From an uncultured Clostridia bacterium (GTDB lineage: Bacteria; Bacillota; Clostridia; Lachnospirales; Lachnospiraceae): 8,686 bases of DNA. This document shows positions 7,156 through 8,686 of the stretch, piece after piece. The translations under genes and the position numbers were made by a program. The notes under the pieces were generated by a model. It saw nothing but the letters and a program-made list of their open reading frames with translations. It had not been told where the DNA came from and searched no databases. The DNA is taken from positions 1 through 8,686 of the forward strand of contig CAMUFS010000114.1 of assembly GCA_947088195.1 (NCBI GenBank), read 5' to 3'. Position 1 is the first letter of the stretch, and every line of letters begins with the position of its first letter.

Positions 7156-7330
7156 ATGCGCAGGCCCATGCAGAGGAAATATGCCATTAACGTGGCGCAC
7201 GGGTCACGCGGTGAGTAGGAGAAGATAGGACTTCCCTACTTGATTGCGCACAGGCACCTAAAGGAAGTATGTCAGCGTGTACAAGCGCAAAGTGAAAAGA
7301 TACCTGCTTCAGAAATAGTATGTGAAAAGG
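7156..7330 (+). other. GC-rich structured leader before the lipoprotein gene
   Basis: This stretch is richer in G and C than the surrounding intergenic DNA and has no credible gene. Three similar motifs occur in it: GCGCAGGCCCAT (7158-7169), GCGCACGGGTCAC (7195-7207) and GCGCACAGGCACC (7246-7258). A hairpin AGTAGG/GAAG with CTTC/CCTACT (7214-7240) has 10 bp with one bulged A and a 6-nt loop. A larger stem can form from TTGCGC (7244-7249) with GCGCAA (7285-7290). Together these suggest a structured RNA, either a 5' leader or a small RNA, but no known class is matched. A TTG-started reading frame runs through its second half into the lipoprotein gene and is taken as chance. I see no clear promoter. 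Confidence 0.35.
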
Positions 7331-7341
7331 AGATGTTTATT

Positions 7342-7689
7342 ATGAGAAAAATGAAGTATGGACTACTGGCAGGAATGGCAGCAGCTACCATTCTAACCCT
7401 GACAGCATGTGGAAATAATCAGGACAACAGCAATACAACGACACCGACGGCAAAGAATACAAGTGCAGCACCAACAGAAAGTAATGGGAATAATAAAGAG
7501 ACCACCACAAATGGCAACAATGCCACCACAAATGGAATTGACAATGGCGGTGGGGTTTTGGACGAGATTGGAGACGGCATCAAGGATGGCATAGATGATA
7601 TAGAAAATGGAATGGATGAGATTGGCAGTGATATGAATAACAATGGTGGAACAGGAGATGGGGCTGGAACTGGCACAGGAACACGCTAG
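7342..7689 (+). CDS. Small low-complexity lipoprotein of unknown function
   Basis: The 115-residue product has a typical lipoprotein signal peptide: basic MRKMKYG, a hydrophobic stretch, then lipobox LTAC with Cys23 as the expected lipid-attachment site. After cleavage the protein is Asn/Thr/Ser/Gly-rich, a flexible linker to about residue 70. An acidic segment of about 30 residues follows, with Ile, Met, Val or Leu every three to four positions among Asp, Glu and Gly (VLDEIGDGIKDGIDDIENGM and on). The end is Gly/Thr-rich. I do not recognise a family. ATG 7342 was chosen because AAGGAG (7327-7332) lies nine bases upstream and the signal peptide begins there. Upstream in-frame starts (TTG 7240, ATG 7333) would add a non-signal extension or sit on the ribosome binding site. 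Likely tethered to the outer face of the membrane; role unknown. Confidence 0.75.
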   Translation: MRKMKYGLLAGMAAATILTLTACGNNQDNSNTTTPTAKNTSAAPTESNGNNKETTTNGNNATTNGIDNGGGVLDEIGDGIKDGIDDIENGMDEIGSDMNNNGGTGDGAGTGTGTR

Positions 7690-7728
7690 TTATAACATTC
7701 TTAAGTTATCTGATTTGATTATTTAACG

Positions 7729-7755
7729 ACAAAAGGATTCTCCCTGCATATCTTA
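7729..7755 (+). promoter_or_regulatory. Candidate SigK/SigE-type sporulation promoter inside the hairpin
   Basis: CATATCTTA (7747-7755) fits the SigK -10 pattern CATANNNTA. ACA at 7729-7731, 15 bases upstream, is only a marginal -35. Transcription would begin near 7762, in the hairpin loop, so the RNA would lack the 5' arm and keep its ribosome binding site free. The gene controlled resembles cwlC, which is SigK-dependent in Bacillus subtilis. The motif is short and AT-rich, so chance is a real alternative. Confidence 0.3.
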
Positions 7756-7783
7756 TATAGAAGGATATGCAAGGAGGATTTTT
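7733..7783 (+). promoter_or_regulatory. Long hairpin burying the amidase ribosome binding site (may double as terminator)
   Basis: Bases 7733-7752 pair with 7764-7783 at 19 of 20 positions: 16 Watson-Crick pairs, 3 G-U pairs and one C-A mismatch, with an 11-nt loop. The 3' arm contains the whole AAGGAGG (7771-7777) of the amidase gene and runs to the base before its ATG. In a transcript reading through from the lipoprotein gene, the ribosome binding site would be closed. The A-rich 5' end and the ATTTTT at the 3' end also give it the look of an intrinsic terminator for the lipoprotein gene. The pairing is seen directly; both roles are inferred. Confidence 0.7.
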
Positions 7784-8545
7784 ATGGCTAAAATTGTGAT
7801 AGATCCCGGACACGGCGGAGCCGATGCCGGTTCAAATTATAATGGCAGAAGAGAAAAGGATGATGTTCTTAGATTAGCGCTGGAGGTTGGAAAAAGGTTA
7901 GAACAGAAGGGGCAGGACATCTCTTATACTAGAGTGAATGATGTACAATATTCTCCGTTTGAGCGCGCAGTAATGGCGAATACGGCAGCAGCGGATTTTT
8001 TTCTTTCCCTGCACCGGAATAGCGTGAGAAATCCCAATACCGTCAATGGTGTGGAGGCATATGTCTATGATAATTCTGGCGTCAAAGTCGAGGTGGCAGA
8101 AGATTTATTAGAACGTTTGGCAGAGATTGGCTTTGAGAATCGAGGAATTTTGGAAAGACCCAATATAGTGGTTCTTCAGAGAACCGATATGCCTGCTGTA
8201 TTGATGGAGGTTGGATTTATTGACAGTGAGATAGATAATAAGATTTTTGATACAAAATTTGATGAGATAGCGGAAGCGATAGCAGATGTTGTGGCGAGGT
8301 ATGCAAAGAGATTTCCAGTAAGGCGTCCTCCTCTGTATCGAGTGCAGACAGGAGCATTTCGAAATTATGAAAATGCTGCCGCTATGGCGAATCGCTTACA
8401 AAGCGAGGGGTATCCGGCATTTGTGCTATATGGAGATGGAATTTATCGTGTTCAGGTAGGGGCATATGAGATATTGGATAATGCTATCCGCATGGAACAA
8501 AAACTGAGGGCAGATGGGTATTCTACCTTTATTGTCAGAGGATAA
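7784..8545 (+). CDS. N-acetylmuramoyl-L-alanine amidase, Amidase_3 + SPOR (CwlC-like)
   Basis: The 253-residue enzyme should cleave the bond between N-acetylmuramic acid and L-alanine in peptidoglycan. The Amidase_3 domain (about 2-175) has the expected zinc ligands His10 (DPGHGG), Glu24 (RREKDD) and His77 (SLHRNS), and the catalytic Glu142 (MEVGF). A short linker (RFPVRRPP) leads to a C-terminal SPOR domain (about 184-253) with the paired motifs YRVQTGAF and YRVQVGAY, which in this family bind peptidoglycan. There is no signal peptide: the catalytic domain starts at residue 2. Length, domain order and lack of a signal match Bacillus CwlC, which lyses the mother-cell wall late in sporulation; a phage-type endolysin is the main alternative, but no phage genes are nearby. 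ATG 7784 has AAGGAGG six bases upstream, inside a hairpin. The next gene is not visible. Confidence 0.93.
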   Translation: MAKIVIDPGHGGADAGSNYNGRREKDDVLRLALEVGKRLEQKGQDISYTRVNDVQYSPFERAVMANTAAADFFLSLHRNSVRNPNTVNGVEAYVYDNSGVKVEVAEDLLERLAEIGFENRGILERPNIVVLQRTDMPAVLMEVGFIDSEIDNKIFDTKFDEIAEAIADVVARYAKRFPVRRPPLYRVQTGAFRNYENAAAMANRLQSEGYPAFVLYGDGIYRVQVGAYEILDNAIRMEQKLRADGYSTFIVRG

Positions 8546-8574
8546 GGCAAATTGTATTTTTTAAATATATTTTA

Positions 8575-8591
8575 TATGAAACAACTTCATA
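8575..8591 (+). other. Weak hairpin after the amidase gene
   Basis: TATGAA (8575-8580) pairs with TTCATA (8586-8591) around a 5-nt loop, about 30 nt after the amidase stop. The stem is short and AT-rich and is followed by GGTTATTTG, not a clean U tract. If it terminates transcription it does so poorly; no better terminator is visible before the end of the sequence. Confidence 0.25.
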
Positions 8592-8616
8592 GGTTATTTG
8601 TAATTATGAGTTGGTG

Positions 8617-8686
8617 AGTCATGTTTGAGAAAGGTCCACCCAGAGAATGGCCTATAGTCCTCTGTCACCCCGCTCCCGCTTAGTTC
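8617..8686 (+). repeat. Right copy of the interspersed repeat, cut off by the end of the sequence
   Basis: Positions 8652-8686 are the reverse complement of 21-55 with a single difference (A at 8664, where the left copy would read G on this strand, in the block CTCYGTCACC). Similarity continues inwards to about 8617 without gaps, then fades. The part nearest the sequence end is almost invariant and the inner part diverged, as expected if the repeat's body lies beyond the window. Both copies contain an in-frame 20-codon frame at the same place (8621-8683 here), without a convincing ribosome binding site, so I do not call it a gene. Confidence 0.85.

Noticed and set aside
7244..7310. c-di-GMP-I (GEMM) riboswitch
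   Set aside because: CGCACAGG and CGCAAAG recall the consensus, but the GGCAAACC block, the tetraloop receptor arrangement and the second-helix spacing are not present.
7240..7341. TTG-started extension of the lipoprotein frame
   Set aside because: It would place about 34 residues before a typical lipoprotein signal peptide and has no ribosome binding site; it runs through the structured leader.
7419..7676. 85-codon - strand frame rich in Pro/Ser/Val
   Set aside because: It is the antisense of the low-complexity Asn/Thr/Gly/Asp-rich lipoprotein, which produces a long open frame by composition alone.
21..8686. Composite transposon spanning the window
   Set aside because: Inverted ends alone suggested it, but there is no transposase or integrase, the copies are diverged inwards, and the cargo is core metabolism and wall genes. 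Dispersed repeat copies at contig ends fit better.

Overview
The window looks like a chromosomal contig from an anaerobic, low-to-moderate GC Bacillota, most likely a Clostridia/Lachnospiraceae-type gut organism. The grounds are strong AGGAGG ribosome binding sites, intrinsic terminators, TTG and GTG starts, a lysine riboswitch ahead of dapA, and a CwlC-like amidase. The genus cannot be read from the sequence. All eight protein genes lie on the + strand.

Layout: (1) 1-547 has no gene but is dense in signals. It holds an interspersed repeat (21-90), a 9-bp inverted repeat (125-168), a near-consensus promoter (199-227), a lysine riboswitch (about 241-418) and its expression-platform terminator (440-463). 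(2) dapA (548-1438) and dapB (1455-2210) encode the first two dedicated steps from aspartate semialdehyde towards diaminopimelate and lysine, and end at a terminator (2219-2247). (3) 2370-7100 is a tight four-gene operon: an ABC ATPase, an ABC-2 type permease, a GldG-like membrane-anchored auxiliary protein and a DUF4340-like membrane-anchored protein. The junctions are a 17-nt overlap, a 12-nt gap and a 1-nt TAATG overlap, and the operon ends at a terminator (7125-7155). This is an ABC complex with two large extracytoplasmic partners whose substrate is unknown. (4) 7156-7341 is an unusually GC-rich, hairpin-bearing leader with recurring GCGCA motifs, ahead of a small Asn/Thr/Gly-rich lipoprotein gene (7342-7689). 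(5) A cytoplasmic-type Amidase_3 + SPOR gene resembling the sporulation amidase CwlC (7784-8545) follows. Its Shine-Dalgarno sequence is buried in a 20-position hairpin that also contains a SigK-like -10 motif. (6) The right end (8617-8686) is an inverted copy of the left-end repeat.

The most interesting points are these. First, the SD-sequestering hairpin with a candidate sporulation promoter inside it suggests that only transcripts started within the hairpin are translatable, the logic known for phage T4 gene e. Second, the diverged inverted repeats at both ends probably explain why the contig stops there. Third, the GldG/DUF4340 ABC operon stands next to cell-wall genes in a presumably non-gliding organism. 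I found no CRISPR array, rRNA or tRNA gene, phage gene or transposase.
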